NCBI RefSeq assembly: GCF_910579365.1
Contig: NZ_CAJTUX010000002.1
Coordinates: 117,868 to 181,867, forward strand
Reading direction: 5' to 3'
From: an uncultured Oscillibacter sp.
GTDB lineage: Bacteria > Bacillota > Clostridia > Oscillospirales > Oscillospiraceae
DNA length: 64,000 nucleotides
Shown: positions 47,538-56,641 of the stretch, piece after piece
Numbering within the stretch: position 1 is the first letter of the stretch
Layout: every line of letters begins with the position of its first letter
Made by a program: the position numbers and the translations under genes
Notes under the pieces: model-generated
The model's database searches: none
What the model saw: only the letters and a program-made list of their open reading frames with translations
What the model was told of the DNA's origin: nothing

Positions 47538-49700
47538 TTAAATTTCGTACCAGCGGATTTCGTTGGCCGCCAGCTCCAGCGGAAAGCTGGAGCCGTCCCC
47601 CCGGTAGACGGTGGTGCTCTGGGGGGCGTAGGTGTTGTTCACCACGCAGAAGCGCCGGCTCTCCACATAGGCGTGAACCTCGGTGCGGCAGTTGGAGGAG
47701 AACCATCGGTTCAGGCCGTCCTCCCCGTGGGAGGCCCAGAGAATGGCCCGGTGGAGCAGGCGGCAGTTTTCGAAGGAGTAGGGCAGTCCGGAGAGGTACA
47801 CCCCCCGGCCCGAGCCGAAGGCGTTGGCCGCCAGCTGCACCTCCCGGTCCCGCTGAACCAGGACCTCCGTCCCCTCCAGAGCGTAAACGCTCCGCTGCCC
47901 CTCGCCGAAGTCCACGGGGGAGGCGGCATCCGCCAGGATGAAGTGCTCCGGGTGCTCCTCCCAGTTGTACTTGTCATAGCCCAGGGTGAAGCCGGTCTCC
48001 TTCTCCACGCCCAGCACCTGGGCCAGCTGGAAGAACCGCCCCTGGTACTGGTGGCCGGAGGGCTCGCCCACGCCGATGAAGCCGCCGCCGTTCCAGACGA
48101 AGCGCTTTACCAGGGCGGAAATCTCCGGGTCCTCCCAAACGGCGCCGCCGGTGTGGGCGGTGTTGCCGCCGCCGGCGTTTAAAAGGACGTCCACGCCGTC
48201 CAGGGCATGGGGGTCCGCCTTCAAGTCGTCAAAGCTCAAAAACCGCACGTCAAAGGGCGCGCCGGACAGGGCCTCGATGACCCCGGCATAGGAGTAGTTC
48301 TGCTTTTGATACAGGGCGTGATGGACCATGTGGCAGCCCCAGGACCGGGCCTTTCCCCAGCTGTTCAGCACCGCCACCGTCTTGGCGCAGAAGGGCCTGG
48401 CCCCGTTGATGTGGCCGTACAGCTCCCGGAACTCCCGGCAGACCGACTCCACATAGCCGATGAACTCCGGGAATTCGCAGGCCAGCTTCAGATAGCCGCC
48501 GTAGCCGATGCGGTCAATGGGCTTGCGGAGGATGGCCCGGCGGGCGGTGACCCAGTTCTCCCGGGCTTCCTTCACCGGGTCGCCGCCCTTGTGGAAGGTG
48601 TCCGGGAAGAAGTAGGGCAGGAAGCGGCCCTCGGTGTACCGGACGCCGGGGATGTCGGCAATCAGCCGCAGGGTGGAGCCGTTGCCCACGCTGCCCACCA
48701 CCGCGTCCAGGCCGATGGACTTGAACTCGTCCAGATAGGGCTCGGTGCCAATCCAGTGGTCCCCCAGGAACATCATGGCCTCCTTACCCAGCTCGTGGGT
48801 GATGTCCACCATCTCCTTGGCCAGGGCGGCCACCTCCCGGCGCTGGAAGGCGCAGAAGTCCTTGTACTCCCTGGAGGGAACCCGGTACTGGTTGTTGTAG
48901 TATCCCTGGTCAATGATGAACTCCGGCCGGAAGCGGTAGCCCGCCTCCCGCTCGAACCGCTCTAAAATATAGGGGGAGACGGAAGCGGAATAGCCGTACC
49001 AGTCCACGTACTTCTCCCGCTTCAGCTCGTCGAAGACCAGGGTGAACTGATGGAAGAAGGTGGTGTAGCGAAGGACGTCCACATAGGGGTGGTCCGCGAT
49101 GAATTTCCGCAGCCGCTCCATGGTGTACTTCCGGGTCTTGGGCTGGCGGACGTCGAAGGTGATCTGGTGCTCAAAATCCTTCCAGCCGTTGGTGACGGCG
49201 TTGTACATGTGCACCGGGTCCCAGATGAGGTAGGCCAGGAAGCTGACGGTGTAGTCGTGAAATTCCTCCGGCTGGGGAATCACCACGCAGCCGTCCTCAT
49301 AGCTCCAGCGGGCGGGGTCCAGCGGCTCTCCCGCGGTGCGGTCCATCACCTCCCACCAGCGCTTGATGTCGTCCCGGTCGTTGACGCGCAGCAGCTCGGC
49401 GCTGAGGCCGCGCATCAGCGGGATGGACAGCGGTCCGCCGGAGGCGGTGTGAAAGGCGGTCATGATATAGCACTGCTGAATCTCGTCGGGATTGGCCCTG
49501 GCCCAGGCGTTGTCCTTGCGGGTGGTGTAATAGGTGGAATAGACCTTGGCGTCCACCGCCTTCAGTTCTTCCGGGTAATCCGTGCCGTCGCAGTCCCGGA
49601 TGGCGTCGGCCCCCCAGCGCTCCAGCAGGGCCAGGGTCTCGGGCACCACGTCCACGTCGGTGGGAATCGTCACCCGGCCCTTGTTCTGTAAATCACTCAT
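47538..49700 (-). CDS. GH112 phosphorylase (galacto-N-biose/lacto-N-biose type)
   Basis: A cytoplasmic enzyme that splits beta-1,3-galactosyl-N-acetylhexosamines (mucin core 1, milk-oligosaccharide units) with phosphate to galactose-1-phosphate. 720 residues, the normal GH112 length. TIM-barrel features include RVTIPTDVDV at the start, the MFLGDHWIGTEPY catalytic region and GSVGNGSTLR; a Rossmann-like domain (VLLNAGGGNTAHTGG) and beta-sandwich follow. Some clostridial members instead prefer beta-1,4-galactosyl-rhamnose; the sequence alone does not settle this. ATG at 49700 follows AAGGAG. Last gene of the locus. Confidence 0.92.
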   Translation of the reverse strand: MSDLQNKGRVTIPTDVDVVPETLALLERWGADAIRDCDGTDYPEELKAVDAKVYSTYYTTRKDNAWARANPDEIQQCYIMTAFHTASGGPLSIPLMRGLSAELLRVNDRDDIKRWWEVMDRTAGEPLDPARWSYEDGCVVIPQPEEFHDYTVSFLAYLIWDPVHMYNAVTNGWKDFEHQITFDVRQPKTRKYTMERLRKFIADHPYVDVLRYTTFFHQFTLVFDELKREKYVDWYGYSASVSPYILERFEREAGYRFRPEFIIDQGYYNNQYRVPSREYKDFCAFQRREVAALAKEMVDITHELGKEAMMFLGDHWIGTEPYLDEFKSIGLDAVVGSVGNGSTLRLIADIPGVRYTEGRFLPYFFPDTFHKGGDPVKEARENWVTARRAILRKPIDRIGYGGYLKLACEFPEFIGYVESVCREFRELYGHINGARPFCAKTVAVLNSWGKARSWGCHMVHHALYQKQNYSYAGVIEALSGAPFDVRFLSFDDLKADPHALDGVDVLLNAGGGNTAHTGGAVWEDPEISALVKRFVWNGGGFIGVGEPSGHQYQGRFFQLAQVLGVEKETGFTLGYDKYNWEEHPEHFILADAASPVDFGEGQRSVYALEGTEVLVQRDREVQLAANAFGSGRGVYLSGLPYSFENCRLLHRAILWASHGEDGLNRWFSSNCRTEVHAYVESRRFCVVNNTYAPQSTTVYRGDGSSFPLELAANEIRWYEI

Positions 49701-49712
49701 GTGTTCCACTCC

Positions 49713-49919
49713 TTAGAGTCCTGGCCCTTTATCACCCTCAAAGGGCTTGTTGTAAATCATCAGCGCCGCCAGCAGCAAAATCACGCCTGCAATCATCAGC
49801 CCCAGGCCGGACAGCTTCCCCGTCAGCTTCCAGCCGTAAATCACCAGGGCCAGCCCCACGAGGAAAAACCCCGCGATGAACAGCGCCCGGAGGCCGGTGT
49901 GCTCTTTCCAAAACTTCAT
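49713..49919 (-). CDS. Small membrane protein (DUF6903-like) of the GH112 locus
   Basis: 68 residues with two hydrophobic segments (about 10-30 and 35-58) and a short charged C-terminus. Small two-helix proteins of this kind recur next to GH112 phosphorylases in gut Firmicutes, which suggests a transport role, perhaps linking permease and an ATPase; this is inference. It lies between the second permease and the phosphorylase. ATG follows GAGAGGGG. Confidence 0.7.
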   Translation of the reverse strand: MKFWKEHTGLRALFIAGFFLVGLALVIYGWKLTGKLSGLGLMIAGVILLLAALMIYNKPFEGDKGPGL

Positions 49920-50016
49920 AAAATCCCCTCTCAAAAATCACTGCGCCGCCGCCCCGGAAAAGCACCGGACGGCAGAGCGCGCCAAGTTCGTTTGGTTCCT
50001 TTTTACAGAAAAAAGA

Positions 50017-50907
50017 CTATCCCTTCAGGCCGCCCACAGTCATGCCCTGGGTCAGCTTTTTCTGCACGCACATGTAAAGAATCAGCGTGGGCAGCATCAC
50101 CAGCACCAGTCCGGCATAGAGGATGCCGTACTCCGCCGAGGACTGCTGGGCCTGCATCAGGTTCAGAAGGCCCACCGGCAGAGTTTTCTGCCCCTGTGCG
50201 CTGCTCATCAGCGTCATGGAGATGATGTACTCGTTCCAGAAAGAGAGGAAGTTGAAGAGGATGATGGTGATGATAGAGGGCTGGGCCATGGGGAAGATGA
50301 TGCGGATCATGGCCTGTCCATAGCCCGCGCCGTCAATATAGGCGGCCTCCTCGAAGTCGTGGGGCAGGGTGGCAAAGTAGCCGGAGAGGAGGTAGATGGT
50401 GAACGGCAGGGCCGTGGAGGCGTAGACCACCGCCAGAACCGCCAGGTTGTTCAGCAAAAACCCGTTCCCGATGAGGTTTTTCAGCCACGCGTCCCCGTCC
50501 CGGAGCATCAGGAAAATGGGCACCACGATGTAGTTCACGTTGATGAACAGCCCTGCCATAAAGCAGGTGTTCAAAAAGCGGCTTCCCCGGAACCGGAACC
50601 GGGCCAGACAGTAGGCCGCGGGCAGGGCGATCACCAGCAGCAGCGCCAGGGACAGCGCCGTCACCAGGACGGAGTTGAGCATATAGCTGCCCATGCTGGC
50701 GGAGTTCCAGGCGTCCACGAAGTTCTGCCAGTAGACGCCGGCGGGCAGGGCCCAGGGGTTGCCGTAGAACTCGCTGTTCTGTTTGATGGAGGCCAGGAAC
50801 ACCCAGGCCACCGGCACGATGATGACCACCGCCAGGGTGATCAATACCACATAGATGAAAATCTTATACAGCGCCTCGCCGGAGAGGCCCTTCTTTTCTC
50901 TCGTCAT
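50017..50907 (-). CDS. Carbohydrate ABC transporter permease, MalG type
   Basis: 296 residues and six predicted membrane helices. The EAA loop that contacts the ATPase is readable as EEAAYIDGAGYGQAMIRIIF. The N-terminus is cytoplasmic. It follows the MalF-type gene by 13 bases. No ATPase gene is present in the locus, so a shared MsmX-type ATPase is expected. Confidence 0.94.
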   Translation of the reverse strand: MTREKKGLSGEALYKIFIYVVLITLAVVIIVPVAWVFLASIKQNSEFYGNPWALPAGVYWQNFVDAWNSASMGSYMLNSVLVTALSLALLLVIALPAAYCLARFRFRGSRFLNTCFMAGLFINVNYIVVPIFLMLRDGDAWLKNLIGNGFLLNNLAVLAVVYASTALPFTIYLLSGYFATLPHDFEEAAYIDGAGYGQAMIRIIFPMAQPSIITIILFNFLSFWNEYIISMTLMSSAQGQKTLPVGLLNLMQAQQSSAEYGILYAGLVLVMLPTLILYMCVQKKLTQGMTVGGLKG

Positions 50908-50920
50908 ACCCTCGCCCCCT

Positions 50921-51796
50921 TTACATCTCCAGGACTTCCCGCTTCGTCACCAGATTCACCAGAGCCGACAGCAGGAAGGAGAACAGGAAAATCACCACGC
51001 CCGCCGCCATGGAGTAGCCATAGAGCCCCGCGTCCTTCTGGGCGTACATGAAGCTCAGTCCCACGTCGGTCATGCCCTTGGCCACCATGGCCTTGACAAA
51101 GAGGAAGGCCATGTTGATGGTGGAGATGATGAAGAAGGTCAGCGTGGTGCGGATGTTGGTCCAGATCAGCGGCAGGGTCAGCTGGAAGAACTGGGTCAGC
51201 CGCCCCGCGCCGTCCAGCCCGGCGCTTTCATAAAGACTCTCGGGCACGGCGGACATGGAGGCCATGTACATCACCATGTAATAGCCGATGGCCTGCCAGA
51301 CCATGGCGATGATGACGCTGACGATGACCATGGGCTGGTCCTTCCAGAGGACCATGACGGTCTCCCCCTTGAAGAAGGAGAGGATGCTGTTCAGCATGCC
51401 GTTCTCCGGCTTGTAGATGGCGGAGAAGATACCGGCGATGACCACCACGGAGAGAATGTTGGGGATGTAGAAGACAATGCGGAAGAAGTTCTGCCCCCTG
51501 ATTTTCTCCCGGGTCAGGATGGCCGCGAAGACAATGGCGAAGAAGAAGGTGATGATGGTGACGGTGACGATGAGCAGGATGGTGTTCTGCATGGCGGTGA
51601 TGAACTTCGTGTCGTTCATCAGGGCCTTGAAGTTGGCCATGCCCACGAAGGTCTCCGTGGGGGAGTAGGCTCCCCGCTCAAAAAGGGACATGCGGAAGAC
51701 GTTCAGGGTGGGCAGGATCATGAAGAGGAAGTACAGAATCACCGCCGGGGCGACGCACAGGGCCAGGAACCGGCCCCGGCTCTTGCTGCTGCGCAT
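50921..51796 (-). CDS. Carbohydrate ABC transporter permease, MalF type
   Basis: 291 residues, six helices, with the EAA-like loop YESAGLDGAGRLTQFFQLTL. The ATG at 51796 follows AAAGGAG; a longer frame upstream is rejected. It is second in the operon after the binding protein, with a strong hairpin between the two. Confidence 0.94.
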   Translation of the reverse strand: MRSSKSRGRFLALCVAPAVILYFLFMILPTLNVFRMSLFERGAYSPTETFVGMANFKALMNDTKFITAMQNTILLIVTVTIITFFFAIVFAAILTREKIRGQNFFRIVFYIPNILSVVVIAGIFSAIYKPENGMLNSILSFFKGETVMVLWKDQPMVIVSVIIAMVWQAIGYYMVMYMASMSAVPESLYESAGLDGAGRLTQFFQLTLPLIWTNIRTTLTFFIISTINMAFLFVKAMVAKGMTDVGLSFMYAQKDAGLYGYSMAAGVVIFLFSFLLSALVNLVTKREVLEM

Positions 51797-51832
51797 GGAA
51801 CCACTCCTTTCAGAAAGCTGCGGAAAGTACAA

Positions 51833-51864
51833 GGCGGCGGCGAGCCGAAATACTCGCCGCCGCC
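51833..51864 (-). promoter_or_regulatory. Intercistronic hairpin between binding-protein and permease genes
   Basis: 12-base-pair GC stem GGCGGCGGCGAG / CTCGCCGCCGCC, loop of 8. No T-run, so it likely stabilises the upstream message and lowers permease expression relative to the binding protein. Confidence 0.65.
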
Positions 51865-51965
51865 CATACTTTTCTGGAAAGAAACGTATCGAAGGAACCT
51901 CGCCGCGCCGCAGGCGATTCCGCGTCCCGCCCGGCGGCGATGGTCCGTTAGGCGGCAGGGACCGC

Positions 51966-53354
51966 TTATCCCATGATGTTGGCCCGCATCTGGTCGCTGG
52001 CGGCCTTGACGTCGCTGATCCACTGGTCCACGGTGACGGTGCCGTTCACCAGACCGTTGACAGGGTCCAGGAAGACCTCGCGGACGGTGCCCAGGCCCGC
52101 CACGGCGTTGTAGGCCGCGAAGTTGCCCATGGCGGCGTCGGCGCCGTTGTCATAGATGGAATAGAACAGCTTGTTGTCGCCCTCGAGATTGTCCGTCAGG
52201 CCGGGAACGGGCTGCACCGCGCCGCCCTTGGCGAAGATGGCGCAGGCCGCGTCGCTGTACAGGAAGGCCACGAACTGCTTCGCCGCGTCCAGGTTGGGGG
52301 CGGCGGCGGGAATCCAGGCCTGCTCCAGCCAGCAGTAGCTGGCGCCGTTGCCGCCGGCCTTGGCGGCGGGCAGGGCGGTCATGCCCCACTTGAAGCCCTC
52401 GTCCCGGGGAGCCTCGGCCATCTCGCCCACGATCCAGGTGCCGTTGGGCATGAACAGGGCCTTGTTGTCCAGGACCAGCTGCTGGTTCTGGGTGAAGTCC
52501 TGATCGTTGGCCTGGGCGGGGGTGACGGGGTTGGTGTAGCTGGCCAGCTTGGCGATGATGTCGAAGCACTGCTGGGCCTCGGGAGTGTCCCAGATGCCCT
52601 CGGCGTAGGTGGTGGCCTGGTTGAAGAAGTCGGCGCCGCCCACGGAGTACATCAGGGCGTACAGGAAGGCGTCAAAATAGCCGGTGGTGGGGTAAGTAAA
52701 GAGATAGCTGTCCTCGGCCCGGGCCTTCTCGGCCAGCTCCCACATCTCGTCCCAGGTGGCGGGAACGGTCCAGCCCTTCTCCTCGAAGAGGCCCGCGTTG
52801 TAGAACAGGCCGCAGGGAGAGTAGAACATGGGAGCCAGGTAGGTCACGCCGTCGCCGTAGGGGTTCGTCACGGAGGTGTCGGTAAAGCCGCCCACGATCT
52901 TGTCGGAGACCTTGACGCTCTCGCCGGGCACGGTCATGCTCAGCACGTCGGTGAGCTCAGCGATGTTGCGGTCTTTGATGAACTGCTCCGTCAGGCCCTT
53001 CTCCCGGCCGGTGGCCAGGTGGATGACGTCGGGGAAGTCGCCGCCCTGCATGGAGGGGCCGATGACATCCTCCAGGTTCTTGTCGCAGATCAGGTTGACC
53101 TTCACGCCGGTCTCGGCGGTGAAGGCGTCGCAGACCTCCTGCCACATGCCGGGATAGGCCTCTTCATAACCGGAGGCCAGGGCGGCCACGGTGATGGTCA
53201 CATCCTCTGCGGGGGGAGGGGTCTGGCTGTCGCCGCTGCCGGAACCGGCGGGGGGAGGGGTGGTGGTTCCGGCGTCGGAGCCGCCGTTCCCGCCGCAGGC
53301 GGCCAGAGACAGCACCAGAGCCAGAGTCAGCAAGAGACTGAAAAACTTCTTCAT
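51966..53354 (-). CDS. Sugar ABC transporter substrate-binding lipoprotein
   Basis: 462 residues of the family 1 solute-binding fold. The lipoprotein signal ends in LAAC (Cys20), then a Gly/Ser/Pro linker. The mature domain begins VTITVAALASGYEE and has PDVIHLATGREKG and MPNGTWIVGEM. Given the GH112 neighbour, the ligand is probably galacto-N-biose, lacto-N-biose or galactosyl-rhamnose. First gene of the operon. Confidence 0.92.
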   Translation of the reverse strand: MKKFFSLLLTLALVLSLAACGGNGGSDAGTTTPPPAGSGSGDSQTPPPAEDVTITVAALASGYEEAYPGMWQEVCDAFTAETGVKVNLICDKNLEDVIGPSMQGGDFPDVIHLATGREKGLTEQFIKDRNIAELTDVLSMTVPGESVKVSDKIVGGFTDTSVTNPYGDGVTYLAPMFYSPCGLFYNAGLFEEKGWTVPATWDEMWELAEKARAEDSYLFTYPTTGYFDAFLYALMYSVGGADFFNQATTYAEGIWDTPEAQQCFDIIAKLASYTNPVTPAQANDQDFTQNQQLVLDNKALFMPNGTWIVGEMAEAPRDEGFKWGMTALPAAKAGGNGASYCWLEQAWIPAAAPNLDAAKQFVAFLYSDAACAIFAKGGAVQPVPGLTDNLEGDNKLFYSIYDNGADAAMGNFAAYNAVAGLGTVREVFLDPVNGLVNGTVTVDQWISDVKAASDQMRANIMG

Positions 53355-53414
53355 GGTTGTACCTCCTTATAATATAGGGGCTTCCGCAGGCCGGATTCCG
53401 GCCTTGTAACGTCT

Positions 53415-53444
53415 AGTATAGCCGCTTCCTCGCTGGCAAAGCAA
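53415..53444 (-). promoter_or_regulatory. Promoter of the GH112/ABC operon
   Basis: Minus strand: -35 TTGCTT (53444-53439), 18-base spacer, -10 TATACT (53420-53415). The poor -35 fits a need for an activator. Confidence 0.62.
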
Positions 53445-53617
53445 TCCCGATCTTGCGCAACTTTTTATAGATATTGCTCTTTTCGCGTTTTGCCCCAATT
53501 TTTAAGGGATACATCCTTGCCTTTTGGGTATAATTTATATTTTCGAAGATTTGCCCTGCAAGGTTTTGACGTTTCTCCGCAAATTCCGCCGGCGGCGGGA
53601 AAAATTTTTATGGAAAG

Positions 53618-53646
53618 TTGCGCCGGCGGTAGAAAGACGTTATAAT
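53618..53646 (+). promoter_or_regulatory. Promoter of the AraC-family gene
   Basis: -35 TTGCGC (53618-53623), 17-base spacer, consensus -10 TATAAT (53641-53646). Confidence 0.75.
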
Positions 53647-53708
53647 GGGAGGGGAGGCGGGACGCTGCCAATTTTTAAAAAATTGCGCCCCGCCGGGGAG
53701 GAAGAGGG

Positions 53709-54533
53709 ATGAGCCAGCGGCAATACACGTTTTTGCGGGAGGCGGCCGGCGGCGGCGGAGCCACCAGACTGGCCTATGTCTCCCAAGCCCAGTACAGCCC
53801 CGAGTGGAATTCCAGCCTCCACACCCACGGCTGTGCCGAGCTCTTTTTTATCACCGGGGGACACGGCCGCTTCCGCACCCGGCAGGAGACCTTCCCCGTG
53901 GCCATTCACGACGCCGTCATCGTCAACGCCAACGTGCCCCATACGGAGGCCAGCCAGCTGGACAGCCCCCTGGAGTACACCGTTCTGGGCGTGGAGGGGC
54001 TGGAGACCCTGGCCGGGGGCGAGGGGTACGCCCTGCTTCATCTCCACACCGGCTGGGAGGAGCTGATGGACTGCCTCCGTCTGATACTTATGGAGGCGGA
54101 GGAAACCCTTCCGGGATACGAGCGCGTCTGCCGGAGTCTTCTGGAGGTGGTGCTGGTCCGGCTGAACCGCCAGCGGGACGCGGCCCTCTCCGGCGAGTCC
54201 GCCGGCGCCCGGACCAGCCAAGAGTGCGGTCTGGTCCGGCGGTACATCGACAACCACTTCAAGGAGAACCTGAGCCTGGACCAGCTGGCGCAGTTGGCCC
54301 ACCTCAATAAATATTATCTGGCCCACGCCTTCCGCCGGGAATTCGGCGTCTCCCCCATCAACTATTTGATCTCCCGCCGCATTGAGGAGAGCCGCTTCCT
54401 CCTCCGGGAGACGGACCATACTCTGTCCCTCATCGCCCAGATTCTGGGTTTCTCGTCTTTGAGCTATTTCTCCCAGTGCTTCCGCCGGATGGAGGGTGTC
54501 AGCCCCCTGGAGTACCGCCGGCGGCACCGGTGA
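53709..54533 (+). CDS. AraC-family regulator, likely activator of the GH112 locus
   Basis: 274 residues. The N-terminal cupin-like sensor (about 20-110) has HTHGCAELFFITGG; the C-terminal double helix-turn-helix (about 175-272) has LSLDQLAQLAHLNKYYLAHAF and the second HTH ending in GFSSLSYFSQCFRRMEGVSP. It is divergent from the ABC-phosphorylase operon, the classic place for its regulator. The ligand is presumably the imported sugar; unproven. ATG follows GGAGGAAGAGG. Confidence 0.9.
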   Translation: MSQRQYTFLREAAGGGGATRLAYVSQAQYSPEWNSSLHTHGCAELFFITGGHGRFRTRQETFPVAIHDAVIVNANVPHTEASQLDSPLEYTVLGVEGLETLAGGEGYALLHLHTGWEELMDCLRLILMEAEETLPGYERVCRSLLEVVLVRLNRQRDAALSGESAGARTSQECGLVRRYIDNHFKENLSLDQLAQLAHLNKYYLAHAFRREFGVSPINYLISRRIEESRFLLRETDHTLSLIAQILGFSSLSYFSQCFRRMEGVSPLEYRRRHR

Positions 54534-54546
54534 CCCGGGTCCGCCG

Positions 54547-55455
54547 TCACGTTGAGGGAGCGGACCGCGCCGCCCGGTATTGGCTGGGGGTCTCCCCCTT
54601 CAGCGCCCGGAAGGTCCGGGCGAAGTAGCTCATCTCCTGAAAGCCGCAGGCCGCGCCGATGTCCGCGATTTTTTCCTCCGTGGACTCCAGCAGCTCCGCC
54701 GCCCGCTGGACCCGCAGCTGCCGGACGTACTGCATGGGGGTGGTTCCCACCATGCCGCGGAAGCAGCGGAGGCATTCGCTCTCGCTGATGGCGGCGCTCC
54801 CGGCGATGTCCGCCACGGTCAGCTCCCCGGCGCAGTGCTCCTGAATGTAAAGGAGCATGGTCTTGATCCGTTCCCCGTCCCGCAGGGCCTTCTCCGAGGG
54901 ACCCTGTTTGGCGGACGGACGGTGGGCGGACAGGAGAAACACCAGCCGGGAGAGTCCCTCCCGCACCAGAAACTCGAACCCCGGCGGCTCTTCACCGCAG
55001 GCCCGCCAGGCCGCCTCCGCGGCCTCCAGGGCCTCCTTCTGCCAGGGGACGCGCTCCGAAAGCCACACGCAGCGCTCCGCCGCGCCGGACAGCAGGGGGC
55101 GCAGATAATTCTGCCAGAAGACGCTCTCCACGCTTCCGCCCACCAGCCGGGGGTGGAAGACCAGGGAGTGGACCAGAACCGGCCCGGTCTCCTCCTGCCA
55201 GACGCAGTGGAGGGCCCCGGCGGTGAAAAAGCAGCCCTCCCCGGCTTCCAGCCTCCGGGTCTCCCCCTCCGCCGAGACGGAGACCCGCCCCTCCGCCACC
55301 AGGACCGCCTCCAGTTCGTCATGCCAGTGCCAGGGAACCGCGTTGACCGTCTCTCTGCCGTGGCGGTAACAGGCGATGGGGAACGGCGGCGCGCCGTGCC
55401 GGACCAGCTCCCGGCTCTGCCGGTCCGTGGCGGATTTACAGGGGCTCAGGGACAT
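54547..55455 (-). CDS. AraC-family regulator with cupin domain
   Basis: 302 residues. The cupin part (about 20-110) has WHWHDELEAVLVAEG and GEGCFFTAGALH. The C-terminal HTH pair has LTVADIAGSAAISESECLRCF and CGFQEMSYFARTFRALKGETP. Target unknown; it is convergent with the first AraC gene and need not act on the same locus. I use the ATG at 55455, with GGAG six bases before; the ATG at 55467 lacks an RBS. Confidence 0.88.
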   Translation of the reverse strand: MSLSPCKSATDRQSRELVRHGAPPFPIACYRHGRETVNAVPWHWHDELEAVLVAEGRVSVSAEGETRRLEAGEGCFFTAGALHCVWQEETGPVLVHSLVFHPRLVGGSVESVFWQNYLRPLLSGAAERCVWLSERVPWQKEALEAAEAAWRACGEEPPGFEFLVREGLSRLVFLLSAHRPSAKQGPSEKALRDGERIKTMLLYIQEHCAGELTVADIAGSAAISESECLRCFRGMVGTTPMQYVRQLRVQRAAELLESTEEKIADIGAACGFQEMSYFARTFRALKGETPSQYRAARSAPST

Positions 55456-55595
55456 GGCCTCCTCCATTCTGGCGGTTTTGTACCAGGAATCTGGCGCTTT
55501 CTTTCTACCGCTCCGGTTATTTTGGTGGTATCATCCTATCAGAAAGAGCGGAGAGACGCAAGCGAAATGCCGGTTTTTATCAAAGGAGGCCGTTT

Positions 55596-55841
55596 ATGTT
55601 CAAGATCATGATGCTCCCGGATACGGAGAATTTTCTGCACGTGGTGGAGCGCAGCCGGGGACAGGTGCTGCTGCACCTGCCGGACAACACCCACTGCGAC
55701 CTGAAGCGGGACAACACCGCCCGCCAGATGCTCCGGGCCATGCGCCCCGGCCCGGAGGGGCTGTGCATCAGCCTTTCCGACGCCCGGGACGTGCCCGCCT
55801 TCCTGGATTATATGATTGGGTCCGCCCGAGGGTGGGACTGA
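55596..55841 (+). CDS. Hypothetical 81-residue protein, possible HPr-like fold
   Basis: 81 residues with a clear AAAGGAGG site. The order of predicted strands and helices (FLHVVERSRGQVLLHL, RDNTARQMLRAM, GLCISLSDARDVPAFLDYMI) resembles a divergent HPr protein, but the phosphorylatable His region is not present. I do not assign a function. It has its own terminator and lies directly before the van cluster, though probably outside it. It is not VanU, which is an XRE-type protein. Confidence 0.6.
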   Translation: MFKIMMLPDTENFLHVVERSRGQVLLHLPDNTHCDLKRDNTARQMLRAMRPGPEGLCISLSDARDVPAFLDYMIGSARGWD

Positions 55842-55845
55842 CGGA

Positions 55846-55878
55846 GAGAGGCCGCCCCGGCGCGGCCCCTCTTTTTGC
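55846..55878 (+). terminator. Terminator of the 81-residue ORF
   Basis: AGAGG-CCGC / GCGG-CCCCTCT stem with a two-base bulge, followed by TTTTT. Confidence 0.72.
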
Positions 55879-55888
55879 CCCGGCGCGG

Positions 55889-55917
55889 TTGCCCCGGGGC
55901 GCTTTTTGTGCTATGAT
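55889..55917 (+). promoter_or_regulatory. Promoter of vanRS
   Basis: -35 TTGCCC (55889-55894), 17-base spacer, -10 TATGAT (55912-55917). Confidence 0.7.
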
Positions 55918-55951
55918 GCAGAAAGACTTTACAGAAAGCAGGTCTCTCATC

Positions 55952-56641
55952 ATGCCCGCAGAGATTTTAGTCGTGGACGACGAGGCCGCCATCGCCGACC
56001 TGGTGGAGCTGTACCTGAAAAACGAGGGCTTCACCGTCCACAAGTTCACCAGCGCCCTCCCCGCCCTGGCCCACGTGGAAAAGACGCCGCCGGACCTGGC
56101 CATTCTGGACGTGATGCTTCCCGACATGGACGGGTTCGCCCTCTGCCAGCGCATCCGGGAAAGGCACCTCTTCCCCATCCTCATGCTCACCGCCCGGGTG
56201 GAGGACCTGGACAAGATCACCGGCCTCACCCTGGGGGCGGACGACTATGTCACCAAGCCCTTCAACCCCCTGGAGCTCACCGCCCGGGTCAAGACCCAGC
56301 TCCGGCGCTACACCCGCTACAACCGCCCGCCCCAGGAGGAGGACCAGGAGTTCGACATCCGGGGCCTGCAAATTTCCAGGCAGACCCACAAGTGCCTGCT
56401 CTACGGCGAGGAGGTGGCCCTGACGCCCCTGGAGTTCTCCATCCTGTGGCACCTCTGCTCCCGGCAGGGGCGGGTGGTTTCCAGCGAGGAGCTTTTCGAG
56501 GCCGTCTGGGGCGAGAAGTACATGGACAGCAACAACACTGTGATGAGCCACATTGCCCGGCTGCGGGAAAAGCTCCGCGAGCCCAGCCGGAAGCCCAAAT
56601 TCATCAAAACCGTCTGGGGGGTGGGGTACACCATTGAATGA
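55952..56641 (+). CDS. vanR: VanR-type response regulator
   Basis: 229 residues of the OmpR class. The receiver has the acidic pair in LVVDDEAAIADLVELYLKNE, the phospho-acceptor Asp53 in LAILDVMLPD, and the Lys in ADDYVTKPFNPLELTARV; the winged helix ends KFIKTVWGVGYTIE. The IADLVELYLKNEG and DKITGLTLGADDY stretches match VanR closely. First gene of the vanG-type cluster; the ATG at 55952 is used because the longer upstream frame crosses its promoter. Confidence 0.93.
   Translation: MPAEILVVDDEAAIADLVELYLKNEGFTVHKFTSALPALAHVEKTPPDLAILDVMLPDMDGFALCQRIRERHLFPILMLTARVEDLDKITGLTLGADDYVTKPFNPLELTARVKTQLRRYTRYNRPPQEEDQEFDIRGLQISRQTHKCLLYGEEVALTPLEFSILWHLCSRQGRVVSSEELFEAVWGEKYMDSNNTVMSHIARLREKLREPSRKPKFIKTVWGVGYTIE

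Larger units (their letters stand above)
53355..53708. other. Divergent control region of the GH112 locus
   Basis: 354 bases. It holds the operon promoter (minus strand, 53444-53415), the araC promoter (53618-53646), and AT-rich stretches with a TTGCGCAA palindrome at 53453-53460 that could be an AraC-type site. Confidence 0.55.
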
